Source: Gammaproteobacteria bacterium (GTDB taxonomy: Bacteria; Pseudomonadota; Gammaproteobacteria; SZUA-229). From it: DNA of 64,000 nt. The stretch lies in the NCBI GenBank assembly GCA_029881795.1, contig JAOULX010000004.1, positions 1 to 64,000 on the forward strand. Reading direction: 5' to 3'. The notes under the pieces are model-generated. The model was not told the origin of the DNA. It did not search any database and saw only the letters and a program-made list of their open reading frames with translations. The position numbers were made by a program, and so were the translations under genes. Shown in pieces: positions 8,840-18,500 of this stretch (its first letter is position 1; the number at the start of each line of letters is the position of its first letter).

Positions 8840-11062
8840 TTACAAGCTACCGTATTGTTTACGTAAACGCTGGCGCACAATTTCAGCAGCGGTGTTAAAA
8901 AAGAAAGTCACTACAAACAGCACAAACGCAGCAAGGAATAATATCCGATAATGTGAACTGTCAATTTCTGATTCTGGTAATTCAACCGCGACATTGGCCG
9001 ACAATGTACGCATACCTTCAAAGATACTGAAATCCATGACCGCTGTATTACCGGTTGCCATTAATACAATCATGGTTTCGCCTACAGCGCGTCCCAGCCC
9101 GATCATAACCGCGGAAAAAATACCCGGGCTCGCTGTCAAAATAACAACCCTTGTCAGTGTCTGCCACGGTGTTGCCCCAAGTGCCAGCGAGCCCTGTGTT
9201 AAGTATTTTGGCACACTGAAAATAGCATCTTCGGTAATAGAAAAGATAGTCGGAATGACAGCCAGTCCCATCGCGATACCGACGACCAGTGAATTTCTCT
9301 GATCGTAGCCAATACCGAACTCATGCTCCATCCAGACCCGCAAACTGCCATCAAAAAACCAGCTTTCGATGACAGGGCCGCTGGCAATAGAAAACCAGAC
9401 CAGTAAAGCTATCACCGGCATTAATACCGCAGCCTGCCAGCCATCGGGTATCAGGTAATGAATTTTTTTCGGCAGTTTATGCCAGAGCACAGAAAAAGCC
9501 AAAATACCCGGTGGCAAGATTAACAGGATTGAAATAATGCCGGTGAGATTATCCTCTATCACGGGAGCCAGCCACAAGCCGGCAAGAAAACCAAGAATAA
9601 CCGTGGGCAGTGCTTCCATAATTTCAATACCGGGTTTAACCCAGCTGCGCATGCCCGGCGACATAAAATAAGCGGTGTATATTGCACCCATAATCGCCAG
9701 CGGCGTAGCAAACAGCATGGCATAAAATGCTGCTTTTAACGTACCAAATGCCAGTGGAACCAGACTAAACTTCGGCTCAAAATCGTTATCCGCAGAAGAC
9801 GACTGCCAAATATAATCTGCTTTATCATAGCCTTCGTAAGTCACTTCACTCCAGAGTGCAGACCATGATAATTCTGGATGTTCATTATGAATATAAGTGA
9901 CAACAATTTGATGATCTGCATCTTCATGCAATAACAGATTGGCACGGGTTGAAAGCGCAAAATGCTTAACCGGAAGATCCGACAAATGCTGTTTTGCCAG
10001 CAAATTATCGGCGGTGGTATGATAAATCAGCAAACTGCCTTTTTCATCCAGTGCCAGTACGCCTTTACGACGATGTTCAGACTGAATATGCAGCAACTTA
10101 TTGTCATTCTTAAAACCACGCACCCGCACCAGCGCATAGTTATTTGATTTATCTCGCTGTAATGTCCACTGACTAAACCCGCCCTTTTCATCGGCAGCTA
10201 AAATCGATAAGCCGCCCAGTAACATTTTTAATGCAGAAAGTTTTTCCTTGGGCGGTAAAATTTTAGTCTGACTTACCAGCGTCACATCTTCCAGCTCAGA
10301 AATATCAAAGACACTGACCTCGCCCTGCTCATTGGAAAGATAGAGCCATAAGGCCTGCGCATCAAGCAGCATATAATCAGTCTGATGCGGCTCTTCGACA
10401 ACCACTTCTGCGACGGCTTCTGAAAAGCTATCATCGTCTTCGATTTCATAACGATACAGTCTGACTTCACCGTCTGCCATCAGCAGACTTAGCGTCAGTT
10501 GATCTTCTTCGCGTGTCGTGATGACTTGTTTAAAATCATCTTTAAAATCTATAAACGAATCTTCAAACGGGTATTCGATATCCGGTGTCAAGACACGTTT
10601 ATCATTGTTGAAGCTGACTTTATAAGTAAGACGGATAAAGAACAGTTTGCTGTTATCCAGTTCCAACGCCAGCATACTTTCATTCAGTCCAACAACTTTT
10701 GCACCGGTCACCACGGCATCGTCCGGTAACTCAAGCGTCATCACATCGGAGACATCACCGCTTTGTAGTTCAAAAAAGACGGCTTTTCCCTGATCGGTTA
10801 AGCGCAACCCCTGCTCACCACTTTCTTCCGGCAACAATAAAACGGTATTACCCGATTCTGCTGATGGCAGCGAATAATGTTCTTTGGTCTGTATATCGAC
10901 CGAGCTGAACATGGGTAGCACTACCCATAACAGATAAAAGAAAATAAGCACGATAGCCAAAATAACACTGAGACCACCCAGACCTACGCCATAACGGGTG
11001 ATGTTATCGATGAGCAATCGCCTTTGCTGGCGCCAGGCGCTGGATTTCTGAAGTGTAGTCAT
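8840..11062 (-). CDS. pstC: Phosphate ABC transporter permease PstC, long form
   Basis: The 740-residue protein starts with one membrane segment (about 29-50), followed by about 370 residues of predicted periplasmic beta-rich sequence that looks propeller-like. The PstC permease domain occupies about 425-735 and includes the EAA loop (TQGSLALGATPWQTLTRVVI). Usual PstC proteins have about 320 residues, and the extension is typical of a gammaproteobacterial long form. The function of the insert is not known; it may contact PstS or sense the periplasm. A separate Pho box lies upstream at 11086-11103. Confidence 0.94.
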   Translation of the reverse strand: MTTLQKSSAWRQQRRLLIDNITRYGVGLGGLSVILAIVLIFFYLLWVVLPMFSSVDIQTKEHYSLPSAESGNTVLLLPEESGEQGLRLTDQGKAVFFELQSGDVSDVMTLELPDDAVVTGAKVVGLNESMLALELDNSKLFFIRLTYKVSFNNDKRVLTPDIEYPFEDSFIDFKDDFKQVITTREEDQLTLSLLMADGEVRLYRYEIEDDDSFSEAVAEVVVEEPHQTDYMLLDAQALWLYLSNEQGEVSVFDISELEDVTLVSQTKILPPKEKLSALKMLLGGLSILAADEKGGFSQWTLQRDKSNNYALVRVRGFKNDNKLLHIQSEHRRKGVLALDEKGSLLIYHTTADNLLAKQHLSDLPVKHFALSTRANLLLHEDADHQIVVTYIHNEHPELSWSALWSEVTYEGYDKADYIWQSSSADNDFEPKFSLVPLAFGTLKAAFYAMLFATPLAIMGAIYTAYFMSPGMRSWVKPGIEIMEALPTVILGFLAGLWLAPVIEDNLTGIISILLILPPGILAFSVLWHKLPKKIHYLIPDGWQAAVLMPVIALLVWFSIASGPVIESWFFDGSLRVWMEHEFGIGYDQRNSLVVGIAMGLAVIPTIFSITEDAIFSVPKYLTQGSLALGATPWQTLTRVVILTASPGIFSAVMIGLGRAVGETMIVLMATGNTAVMDFSIFEGMRTLSANVAVELPESEIDSSHYRILFLAAFVLFVVTFFFNTAAEIVRQRLRKQYGSL

Positions 11063-11085
11063 AGCCTCTATTTTATTTCACTTTT

Positions 11086-11103
11086 ATGACACTATTATGA
11101 CAG
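11086..11103 (-). promoter_or_regulatory. Pho box upstream of pstC
   Basis: On the plus strand ATGACAC (11086-11092) and ATGACAG (11097-11103) lie exactly 11 bp apart. On the minus strand this reads as two TGTCAT half-sites, the direct-repeat arrangement bound by PhoB dimers. It sits 24 bp before the pstC start, so pstC-pstA-pstB-phoU can be boosted separately from pstS. Confidence 0.8.
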
Positions 11104-11187
11104 TGCATAAGTAAAGGCCGCACTGATGATTATCAGCCGGCCTGTTGATGACAAAATGCCATCTACTCTAAGCATTTCTGCCCAAAA

Positions 11188-12159
11188 TTAATCCAGCTTC
11201 TGCAGTTCTTTTGCAATCACTTTAGCCGGTAATGGTATATAACCGTCTTTTATTACAATTTCCTGACCCATTTTTGACAACACCAGCTTGACAAACTCTT
11301 TTTCCAGCGGGGGCAGCGGCTTTTCAGGGTGCTTATTCACATAAACATAGAGAAAGCGTGATAGCGGATAAGTCTTGTTAATTGCATTTTCAGGGGTGGC
11401 CGCAACAAAAGGCTTACCGGCTTTTTTCGCTAAAGGCAGCGCACGTACACCGGATGTTTTATAGCCGATACCTGAATAACCAATACCGTTTATCGATGAG
11501 CTTATCGATTGCACCACAGATGCCGAACCCGGTTGCTCATTTACATTCTTTTTAAAATCGCCTTTACACAGACCTTTCTTCTTGAAGTAGCCATAAGTAC
11601 CGGAAACCGAATTACGACCATATAACTGAACTGAGCGTGAAGCCCATGAACCACCAAGCCCAAGATCGCCCCATTTTTCTATATCGCTATTACCACCGCA
11701 TTTACGGGTCGATGAAAAAACAGCGTCTACATCAGGAATCGTCATGCCTTTAATCGGGTTGTCTTTGTTGACATAAACCGCTAAAGCATCGATGGCTACA
11801 CGAATAGCTACCGGCTTATAACCGTGTTTCTTTTCGAACGATTCTTTTTCTTTACTTTTCATCTTTCGGCTCATCGGGCCAAGATTAGAAATACCATTAG
11901 TTAAAGCTGGTGGTGCGGTAGATGAACCTGCCGCCTGAATCTGAATATTAACGCTTGGGTACTGACGCTTGAATTCTTCTGCCCAGAATGTCATCAGGTT
12001 AGCCAGCGTATCAGAACCGATACTGGACAGGTTTCCTGAAACACCACTGACAGCCTTATAATCAGCAACAGCCGAATCTACTTTAACATCGGCCTGAGCC
12101 TGATTCATACCAGCTATTAGCACTGCAAACAAAGCAATTAGATTTTGTTTTATTTTCAT
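11188..12159 (-). CDS. pstS: Periplasmic phosphate-binding protein PstS
   Basis: The 323-residue protein has a clear signal peptide, probably cleaved after MNQAQA (residue about 23). The phosphate-binding loops are visible: IGSDTLANL near the N-terminus, then GSSTAPPAL, and [11 protein letters not shown] in the middle. It captures phosphate in the periplasm and hands it to PstCA. A PhoB-controlled promoter lies just upstream, and the 125-bp gap to pstC, with its own Pho box, suggests differential expression of the abundant binding protein. Confidence 0.95.
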   Translation of the reverse strand: MKIKQNLIALFAVLIAGMNQAQADVKVDSAVADYKAVSGVSGNLSSIGSDTLANLMTFWAEEFKRQYPSVNIQIQAAGSSTAPPALTNGISNLGPMSRKMKSKEKESFEKKHGYKPVAIRVAIDALAVYVNKDNPIKGMTIPDVDAVFSSTRKCGGNSDIEKWGDLGLGGSWASRSVQLYGRNSVSGTYGYFKKKGLCKGDFKKNVNEQPGSASVVQSISSSINGIGYSGIGYKTSGVRALPLAKKAGKPFVAATPENAINKTYPLSRFLYVYVNKHPEKPLPPLEKEFVKLVLSKMGQEIVIKDGYIPLPAKVIAKELQKLD

Positions 12160-12192
12160 TGTATTTCCTCTTTTAATTAATGAGGCCAGTAT

Positions 12193-12243
12193 CCGTCAGT
12201 TATATGACAGCTTTATGACAACTGCATTAACATTTGATGACAT
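12193..12243 (-). promoter_or_regulatory. Tandem Pho boxes upstream of pstS
   Basis: Plus-strand half-sites ATGACAG (12204-12210), ATGACAA (12215-12221), a weak ATTAACA (12226-12232) and ATGACAT (12237-12243) follow an exact 11-bp period. A degenerate CCGTCAG lies one period further at 12193. The two central sites read TTGTCAT-N4-CTGTCAT on the minus strand, nearly the PhoB consensus. The array lies 34-84 bp before the pstS start. Confidence 0.88.
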
Positions 12244-12253
12244 ATAAAGCGCA

Positions 12254-13561
12254 TTAATTCGTTGTAACGGTATCCGACTCAACGCGAGCGACTGGGAATC
12301 GGCAGCTGAAAATACTGCCACCGGCCGCTTTACTATTGATCACTAATTCAGCATCGTGTCGGCGTAAAATTTGCTTAACAATCGCCAATCCCAGGCCGGT
12401 GCCGCCCACTTCACGCGAACGCCCTGCATCAACCCGGTAAAAACGCTCGGTTAAACGTCCAATATGTTGTGGCGCAATTCCCAGCCCCTGATCACTGACA
12501 CTGACTTGATAGGAATTATTATCCAGCGACGTTTCGATAATAATTTCGCCACCATCGGGGGAATATCGAATCGCATTGCTAATCAAGTTGCTAAGGGCGC
12601 TGTACATCTCCGATTCAACCGCTTTCAGCTTAACCTGCAAAGTATTTTTCAGTGAGATTGTATGTTGCCCCTGACTGAGCTGCTCACCATCTTTTTTCAG
12701 CTGTGATAATAAAGTCTGCATATCGAGCAGCGGTGCTTCTGATGAATTAGTCGGCACATCGAGATCAAGCCGGGACAATAACAACAGGTCGGTAACAATC
12801 TGATTCATACGTTGTGCCGGCGACGATAATTTGCTCAGTTGCTGTTTGATTTCAACTGCACTGAGATCATCAATCTCCTGCAATGATTCCAGATAACCGA
12901 GGATAACTGTCAGCGGTGTACGTAATTCATGCGACACATTGGCGACAAATTCTTGTCGCATCAGTTTGAGTTTTTGCACCTGTGTAATATTTCGGATCAG
13001 CAATAGTTGTTGACCAACACCATAAGGCATGATGCGTAAATCCAGCGACTGGGTTTCATCTAGCGGAGAACGCATCTCAAATGACTCGCCCTGTTCTGCC
13101 TGCCTTAAAAAATGAATAAATGACGGCAGCCGGATCAGATTGCCGATATTCTGACCGATATCCTGACTGCTTAGCCGCAAAATTTTGGTTGCAGCCGGAT
13201 TAAGCCAGAGAATATTGTTATCTTTATCCAGCACGATGGCCGCATCTGGCATCATGGTGACTGAATCCTGAAAACGCCTGAGCATTTTACTCAGACTTTT
13301 CTTTCGGCTACGACTACGCTTGCGCTTGTGATAGATTTTATAAGCCAGCTCTTCCCATAAACCTTTGACGTTTAGATCGGCATCAAGGCTGCTGTTGAGC
13401 CAGCGATAGAGCTTGATAAACTGCCGGTACTGATGCGATATAAATAATAACAAGGCAATAAACAAGGCCAGCGACGGCGCATCAAACATCCAACCCAGCA
13501 GTAATGCAGGCAACAGGAAACGCGTCAGACGCCAGAGTTCATAAAGCCATATATTTCGCAT
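12254..13561 (-). CDS. phoR: Phosphate regulon sensor histidine kinase PhoR
   Basis: The 435-residue protein has N-terminal membrane helices (about 10-50), a very basic linker (RKRSRSRKKS, about 78-88), a PAS domain (about 95-190), a HisKA domain with the phospho-acceptor motif NVSHELRTPLT (about 205-215) and a C-terminal HATPase with GGTGLGLAIVKQI. There is no large periplasmic domain, as in other PhoR proteins that sense phosphate through Pst and PhoU. It begins 2 bp after phoB, so the two are translationally linked. Confidence 0.95.
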   Translation of the reverse strand: MRNIWLYELWRLTRFLLPALLLGWMFDAPSLALFIALLLFISHQYRQFIKLYRWLNSSLDADLNVKGLWEELAYKIYHKRKRSRSRKKSLSKMLRRFQDSVTMMPDAAIVLDKDNNILWLNPAATKILRLSSQDIGQNIGNLIRLPSFIHFLRQAEQGESFEMRSPLDETQSLDLRIMPYGVGQQLLLIRNITQVQKLKLMRQEFVANVSHELRTPLTVILGYLESLQEIDDLSAVEIKQQLSKLSSPAQRMNQIVTDLLLLSRLDLDVPTNSSEAPLLDMQTLLSQLKKDGEQLSQGQHTISLKNTLQVKLKAVESEMYSALSNLISNAIRYSPDGGEIIIETSLDNNSYQVSVSDQGLGIAPQHIGRLTERFYRVDAGRSREVGGTGLGLAIVKQILRRHDAELVINSKAAGGSIFSCRFPVARVESDTVTTN

Positions 13562-13563
13562 TA

Positions 13564-14277
13564 TTATCTGGCCTGATTATTTGCCAAGTCTTGCTCGGGG
13601 GAAAAACGATAGCCAGCACCGCGTACGGTTTTTATCCAGCCATCACAGCCATACGGCGTTAACAGTTTTCTTAGCCGCAAAATATGAACATCTACCGTGC
13701 GCTCTTCAACATAAACATTGCGACCCCAAACCCTGTCCAGCAATTGTTCTCGGCTATAGACCCGGTTTGTTTTCTCCATAAAAAACTCGAGCAGTCGATA
13801 TTCAGTCGGACCAATATCGACATTTTTTCCATCGATCGTCAGCAAATGCTGTCCCAGATCAAGAATCATTTGACCAGCTACCAGCTTATCATCTTCGGCC
13901 ACACGGGAGCGACGCAACAAAGCCTTGATGCGGGCCAGTAATTCTTTCGGTGAAAATGGTTTGGTCATAAAATCATCAACACCGTGATCAAAGCCGGTTA
14001 ACTTATCATGCTCTTCACCGCGCGCTGTCAGCATAATCAATGGCAAGCCCTGGGTTATTTCATCTTTTCGTAATAACCGCACCAGTTCCACTCCCGAGAT
14101 GCCCGGCAACATCCAGTCAACCAGCAGCAAATCGGGTAAACGGGCATGTAACTGCTGCAGTGCATCTTCTGCAGTCTCGGCTTCTACTATTTCAAAATCA
14201 GCACGCTCGAGAGTAAAACGCAGCATATCCCTGATTTCAGCTTCATCTTCTACAATCAGAATGCTTGCCTTAGTCAT
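13564..14277 (-). CDS. phoB: Phosphate regulon response regulator PhoB
   Basis: The 237-residue protein is of the OmpR/PhoB class. Its receiver domain (1-120) has the acidic pair IVEDE, the phospho-acceptor Asp54 in LLVDWML and Lys in FMTKPF. The winged-helix DNA-binding domain (about 130-228) includes RTVDVHILRLRKLL. It activates genes with Pho boxes, including its own operon (box at 14323-14340). It is the first gene of the phosphate cluster. Confidence 0.96.
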   Translation of the reverse strand: MTKASILIVEDEAEIRDMLRFTLERADFEIVEAETAEDALQQLHARLPDLLLVDWMLPGISGVELVRLLRKDEITQGLPLIMLTARGEEHDKLTGFDHGVDDFMTKPFSPKELLARIKALLRRSRVAEDDKLVAGQMILDLGQHLLTIDGKNVDIGPTEYRLLEFFMEKTNRVYSREQLLDRVWGRNVYVEERTVDVHILRLRKLLTPYGCDGWIKTVRGAGYRFSPEQDLANNQAR

Positions 14278-14322
14278 AATTTCGTCCAGTATTTCATATT
14301 GGGTGTATTAAACAGCCTCAAT

Positions 14323-14340
14323 GTGACAGCAATATGACAC
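14323..14340 (-). promoter_or_regulatory. Pho box upstream of phoB
   Basis: Plus-strand GTGACAG (14323-14329) and ATGACAC (14334-14340) are 11 bp apart. On the minus strand they form TGTCATATTGCTGTCAC, a PhoB site 46 bp before the phoB start. This indicates positive autoregulation of phoBR. Confidence 0.82.
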
Positions 14341-14353
14341 GGCAGAGTAATTT

Positions 14354-15703
14354 TCAGTCTGCCAGGCTTATAAACTGCAAACCTGCTTGACCCGGCTTAT
14401 TTTGATATCCATCTGCCTGCCAGTAGTCAGCCACTGCTATCAATTCATCATCCAGGTATAACAAAGGTATTCTGTCCCGCAACCAGGGGGGAATGGCCGC
14501 TTGCTGCATCAGTTTTTTCAGATCCATCGTATGAGCTCTGCCTGCCGGTTTGATCTTCTCTCCACCCTGACGAAAGCGAATAGTCAGTGACTTATGCAAG
14601 ATATCAGTGGATAAACCCGTTTCAGCAGACTGCAGCAATACCTGCTGACGCAAAGATTCGAGGTTGATCACTTGACGACCACTCCATGTCAGATGTTGAC
14701 TGGCAGCATGCTCAGAAAGCCGGGGCATCGCGTACAAATCACCCTGAAATCGTCGCACTTCGGTCTCGGCCCAGCTCACTAGCGGGCTTTTATCGTCGGC
14801 CGCTGTCAGCATCGGGCCGAGAATTTCATGCAATCGTTTTGCTGTCGGCACATCCAGCTCAAGCTGCTTTAACCAGTAGCGAATGCTGTTTCGTTGCCGC
14901 GCCGGACTCAGTCTGATCAGCGCACTAATCGCCAGTGTATCGCCACTGATCATAGACGGCGCATCCAGCGCCGCCAGATCATTCATTAATTCGGAAGCCT
15001 CGGCTTGTAACAGACTGACATTGGACAATGTCTGATTAATTGCTGGCCAGCGCTGCTGTAGCAAAGGAAAAACAGACTGACGAAAAAAATTCCGGTCATA
15101 ACGCTGATCCGTATTGGAAGGGTCTTCAATCCATTGCAGCTGATGATGCCGGGCATAGGCTTCCAGCTCAGTGCGGGCAACGCCTAACAGAGGTCGCAAA
15201 TGCCAACCCTGGGCAAATAGTTTTGTCTGTGGCATTGCCGCCAGCCCATCCGGCCCGGCTGTTCTTAGCATTTGCAATAACAGTGTTTCAGCCTGATCCT
15301 GTAGATGCTGTGCGGTCAGCAAAATATCACCGGGCCGCATTAGTTCCGCCAGCGCCCGGTAACGAGCCGTTCTGGCCGACGCTTCCGGACTTTCACCGGC
15401 GGCTGCACGGGCATTAACGCTGACTGACTGAAACTCAACTGCCAGTAGCTGACAGTTTGCCGCGCAGTGCGCCGACCAGCTTTTGGAAAGCGCCTGCAGG
15501 CCATGATCAATATAGACCGCGAGGCAACTTAGCCCACTACTGTGTACTAAGTGCAGCAGTACATGAGAATCCAGCCCGCCACTATAAGCCACGATAAACC
15601 GCGGCTGATGAGCAGCAGCGGACGCTGAAAATGAAACCGGGCCAGCTGATTGCTCAACTAACCCGGTAAGGTGTGCTTTAAAATGGTCTTTATCAAGTGT
15701 CAT
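14354..15703 (-). CDS. tilS: tRNA(Ile)-lysidine synthetase TilS
   Basis: The PP-loop ATPase motif SGGLDS is near residue 40, followed by the N-type catalytic domain, the middle helical domain and the C-terminal TilS domain with IPPWLRDRIPLLY. The enzyme puts lysidine on C34 of the minor tRNA-Ile(CAU), which changes its decoding to AUA. I place the start at ATG 15703, giving 449 residues. An upstream in-frame TTG at 15745 would overlap the end of accA by 26 bp and adds only non-conserved residues. Pairing with accA is common in Gammaproteobacteria. Confidence 0.93.
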   Translation of the reverse strand: MTLDKDHFKAHLTGLVEQSAGPVSFSASAAAHQPRFIVAYSGGLDSHVLLHLVHSSGLSCLAVYIDHGLQALSKSWSAHCAANCQLLAVEFQSVSVNARAAAGESPEASARTARYRALAELMRPGDILLTAQHLQDQAETLLLQMLRTAGPDGLAAMPQTKLFAQGWHLRPLLGVARTELEAYARHHQLQWIEDPSNTDQRYDRNFFRQSVFPLLQQRWPAINQTLSNVSLLQAEASELMNDLAALDAPSMISGDTLAISALIRLSPARQRNSIRYWLKQLELDVPTAKRLHEILGPMLTAADDKSPLVSWAETEVRRFQGDLYAMPRLSEHAASQHLTWSGRQVINLESLRQQVLLQSAETGLSTDILHKSLTIRFRQGGEKIKPAGRAHTMDLKKLMQQAAIPPWLRDRIPLLYLDDELIAVADYWQADGYQNKPGQAGLQFISLAD

Positions 15704-15719
15704 CTTGATATCGCTGGCA

Positions 15720-16682
15720 TTAACCGCCGGTACTAAACTCACCAAAGCTCATCAAACGCTGGTAACGGTGTTCCAATAATTTATCCAGCCCCATCTGATC
15801 CAGATTCTTGAGGCTGTCCGTTAAGGCTCGCTTGATATTAATCGCCGCCTGATCCACATCACGATAAGCACTGCCCAGTGGCTCTTCGATAATATGATCA
15901 ATTAAATCCAGCTCTTTCAGTCGCTCGGATGTAATACCCAGCGCTTCCGCAGCATCTTTGGCTTTATCAGCACTCTTCCATAAAATGGACGCACAGCCTT
16001 CCGGTGAGATAACCGAATACGTGCTGTATTCGAGCATCATCACGTTATCACCAACACCGATTGCCAGCGCGCCACCGGAGCCACCCTCACCAATAACGGT
16101 ACAGATGATCGGGGTTTTAAGGTCAGCCATGACAAACAGGTTTTTGGCAATCGCTTCTGACTGCCCGCGCTCTTCTGCGCCAACACCCGGATAGGCTCCC
16201 GGTGTATCGATAAAGGTAATTAACGGCAACTGAAAACGCTCTGCCATTTTCATTAAACGCATCGCTTTGCGGTAGCCTTCTGGACTCGGCATGCCGAAGT
16301 TACGACGAATTTTTTCTTTGGTATCACGACCTTTCTGATGACCAATTACCATCACCGGGCGGCCGTCTAATCGTGCCACGCCACCGACAATCGCTTTATC
16401 ATCAGCAAAAGCGCGGTCACCGTGTAGCTCCTGAAAGTCAGTAAAAATTCGGTCGATGTAATCAAGCGTATAAGGACGCTGTGGATGACGCGCTAGACGG
16501 GCAATATCCCAGGGCTTTAATTTAGAAAAAATACTTTCGCTAAGGCTCCGGCATTTGTCCTGCAAGCGTGAAATTTCATCGCCGATATTAACTTCACTAT
16601 CATCACCAACAAAGCGTAATTCTTCAATTTTGGCTTCTAGTTCTGCAATTGGTTGTTCAAAGTCGAGAAAGTTTGGATTCAT
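15720..16682 (-). CDS. accA: Acetyl-CoA carboxylase carboxyltransferase subunit alpha
   Basis: The 320-residue protein has the full AccA length. Conserved features are the N-terminal helical region ([15 protein letters not shown]), [11 protein letters not shown], the core [19 protein letters not shown] and [15 protein letters not shown]. With AccD it transfers carboxyl from biotin to acetyl-CoA to form malonyl-CoA, the first step of fatty acid synthesis in the cytoplasm. It precedes tilS with a 16-bp gap to that gene's preferred start. Confidence 0.97.
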   Translation of the reverse strand: MNPNFLDFEQPIAELEAKIEELRFVGDDSEVNIGDEISRLQDKCRSLSESIFSKLKPWDIARLARHPQRPYTLDYIDRIFTDFQELHGDRAFADDKAIVGGVARLDGRPVMVIGHQKGRDTKEKIRRNFGMPSPEGYRKAMRLMKMAERFQLPLITFIDTPGAYPGVGAEERGQSEAIAKNLFVMADLKTPIICTVIGEGGSGGALAIGVGDNVMMLEYSTYSVISPEGCASILWKSADKAKDAAEALGITSERLKELDLIDHIIEEPLGSAYRDVDQAAINIKRALTDSLKNLDQMGLDKLLEHRYQRLMSFGEFSTGG

Positions 16683-16760
16683 GCTAAAACGTCGTTATAT
16701 GTTGTTAATTGTTATAGAAATTCTACCGATAATACCATGTGAGGCCTATTCGCGCACAGA

Positions 16761-17798
16761 TTATTTAGACATATCCTTAATTTGGCATAACTCGCGTAAT
16801 ACAGCAGTCGCGTAACTGCCTTTAATTAACTCAAAACTGACGCTGAGCGTATTATCGCTGCCAAACTGCCATTGCATTTGCGCCGGCATTAAGCGCATTG
16901 CCCGCCTTTCCTGTTTTAAACCGGCCTGTTCCAGAGCGCTGGTAAAATCGCTAAATTCTGCTACCACAGCCTGTTCCAACTGAGCTGCCTGCGCCGAGAC
17001 CATGGCTTGCCCGCGCCCCCACAATGCCGCTGTGATATGAATATCAGCCTGAGAAAGTCGTAGCAAATCGTCCTCACCAAGTGCATCGTCAAAACAGGCC
17101 TGGCTGGCTGCCAGCATATACACATCACCGACCAGTGGCTGATCAAAGCTTGTCTCGACGAGGCGCTGCGAGACAATCCGGTTAAAAATCCAGGAACGCA
17201 TTGCCGATAGATACAGTCCGCGTTTAAACGGTTTTAGCCGCCTCATCTTATTCCCCGCTATTAATTCAGTGGCCCGACTCAGGTTTCCCATGCTATGACC
17301 AAAGCGCTGCTGTCCAAAATAATTGGGCACCCCTTTAGTGGCGATGAGTTCCAGCTGCTGCTGCCACAGAGCCTGTTCCCCCTGCAGTTCTGACAAACGG
17401 ATATTAAAGCGATTGCCACTTAAGGTACCGCGTTTAAGTTTGCGTGAATGTCGGCAAATTTGCTGAACTTGAAAGCTGTCACAATCTAACTGATGCCAGT
17501 CCGGCCCTTGCTGACCCGGCAGCTGAACACTAAACCATTGTGTGGTAATGCCATGACGATCTTTAAGCCCGGCATAACTGACCGCCACTTGTTTTACCTG
17601 TGCAAATTTTTGCAACTCTTTTGCCACATGCTCGGTATTACAACCCTGTTTAGTAATTTGTAACCAAACATGCTCGCCTTCACCGGAGCAACTGACCGGC
17701 ATGATTTCATCGACCAGAAAGTCATCATGCTCTGTTTTAAAGTGAGCACTAAGGACGGGGCGGATATGCTGAAAGGCGAGACCATCGTAATCAAACAT
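16761..17798 (-). CDS. truD: tRNA pseudouridine(13) synthase TruD
   Basis: The catalytic Asp lies in the motif AGLKDRHGITTQWF. Other family motifs are KLKRGTLSGNRFNI and NYFGQQRFG. The enzyme converts U13 of tRNA to pseudouridine. The start is ATG 17798 (MFDYDGLAFQHI), giving 345 residues, typical of the family. A longer in-frame reading to 17918 would run into the divergent SGNH gene and encode unrelated hydrophobic sequence, so it is left out. Confidence 0.94.
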   Translation of the reverse strand: MFDYDGLAFQHIRPVLSAHFKTEHDDFLVDEIMPVSCSGEGEHVWLQITKQGCNTEHVAKELQKFAQVKQVAVSYAGLKDRHGITTQWFSVQLPGQQGPDWHQLDCDSFQVQQICRHSRKLKRGTLSGNRFNIRLSELQGEQALWQQQLELIATKGVPNYFGQQRFGHSMGNLSRATELIAGNKMRRLKPFKRGLYLSAMRSWIFNRIVSQRLVETSFDQPLVGDVYMLAASQACFDDALGEDDLLRLSQADIHITAALWGRGQAMVSAQAAQLEQAVVAEFSDFTSALEQAGLKQERRAMRLMPAQMQWQFGSDNTLSVSFELIKGSYATAVLRELCQIKDMSK

Positions 17799-17847
17799 CT
17801 GTTCTATTAATCTGTATTGGCTAACTGATTGCAGTAAGATACAGCCT

Positions 17848-18462
17848 ATGAAATACAAATCAACAGCAATAGTGTATTTTTTCATTTTTGTTATTACTGC
17901 ATCCTGCAGTGATAACAATGCGCGCTTCTCAAAACTACCGGCAAACGCAACGATTCTGGCCTTTGGTGACAGCCTGACAAAAGGTAATGGCGCCGCCCTA
18001 TCCCAGAGCTATCCATCACGCTTACAGCAGTTAACCCGACTCAGGGTAATCAATGCCGGCATTTCCGGTGAAATCAGTGAACACGGCCTAAATCGCTTAG
18101 CCAGCTTATTAGAAAAACACCGCCCTCAGCTAGTGATTATCTGCCATGGTGGTAATGATATTTTGCGTCACCTGAGACTGGAAAAAACCAAAACCAATAT
18201 CACCGAGATGATCCGGCTAGCTCGCAGCTATCATGCACAGGTATTATTAATGGCTGTTCCTAAACCGTCTCTGTTAGTTAAACCCGCTGACTTTTATGCC
18301 GACATTGCTGAGAGTACCCGGGTCGGTTTTGATAACTGGACATTTGCCGAGGTACTAAAAAACAATGCGCTTAAATCGGATAGCTACCATCCTAACGCCG
18401 CTGGCTACGCTGTGATCGCAGACGCGATTTTTCAGTTGCTTTCACAGCAAGGTGCCATCTGA
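17848..18462 (+). CDS. SGNH/GDSL-family lipase/esterase, predicted lipoprotein
   Basis: The 204-residue protein has a lipoprotein signal with the lipobox ITASC near residue 20. The SGNH blocks follow: GDSLTKG (nucleophile Ser, block I), NAGISGE (Gly, block II), GGNDIL (Asn, block III) and SDSYHPN (Asp/His, block V). This matches TesA-like arylesterase/lysophospholipase proteins, which act on acyl esters or thioesters in the periplasm. The retained Cys suggests membrane anchoring rather than the free periplasmic TesA form. It is divergent from truD and followed by a thioesterase-like gene. Confidence 0.88.
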   Translation: MKYKSTAIVYFFIFVITASCSDNNARFSKLPANATILAFGDSLTKGNGAALSQSYPSRLQQLTRLRVINAGISGEISEHGLNRLASLLEKHRPQLVIICHGGNDILRHLRLEKTKTNITEMIRLARSYHAQVLLMAVPKPSLLVKPADFYADIAESTRVGFDNWTFAEVLKNNALKSDSYHPNAAGYAVIADAIFQLLSQQGAI

Positions 18463-18500
18463 ATAACTTTTAACACAATCACTTGAGCAGGTTTTTACTG

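Noticed and set aside
17799-17918. N-terminal extension of TruD to 17918
   Set aside because: It overlaps the divergent SGNH lipoprotein start and encodes hydrophobic sequence absent from TruD; ATG 17798 fits the family.
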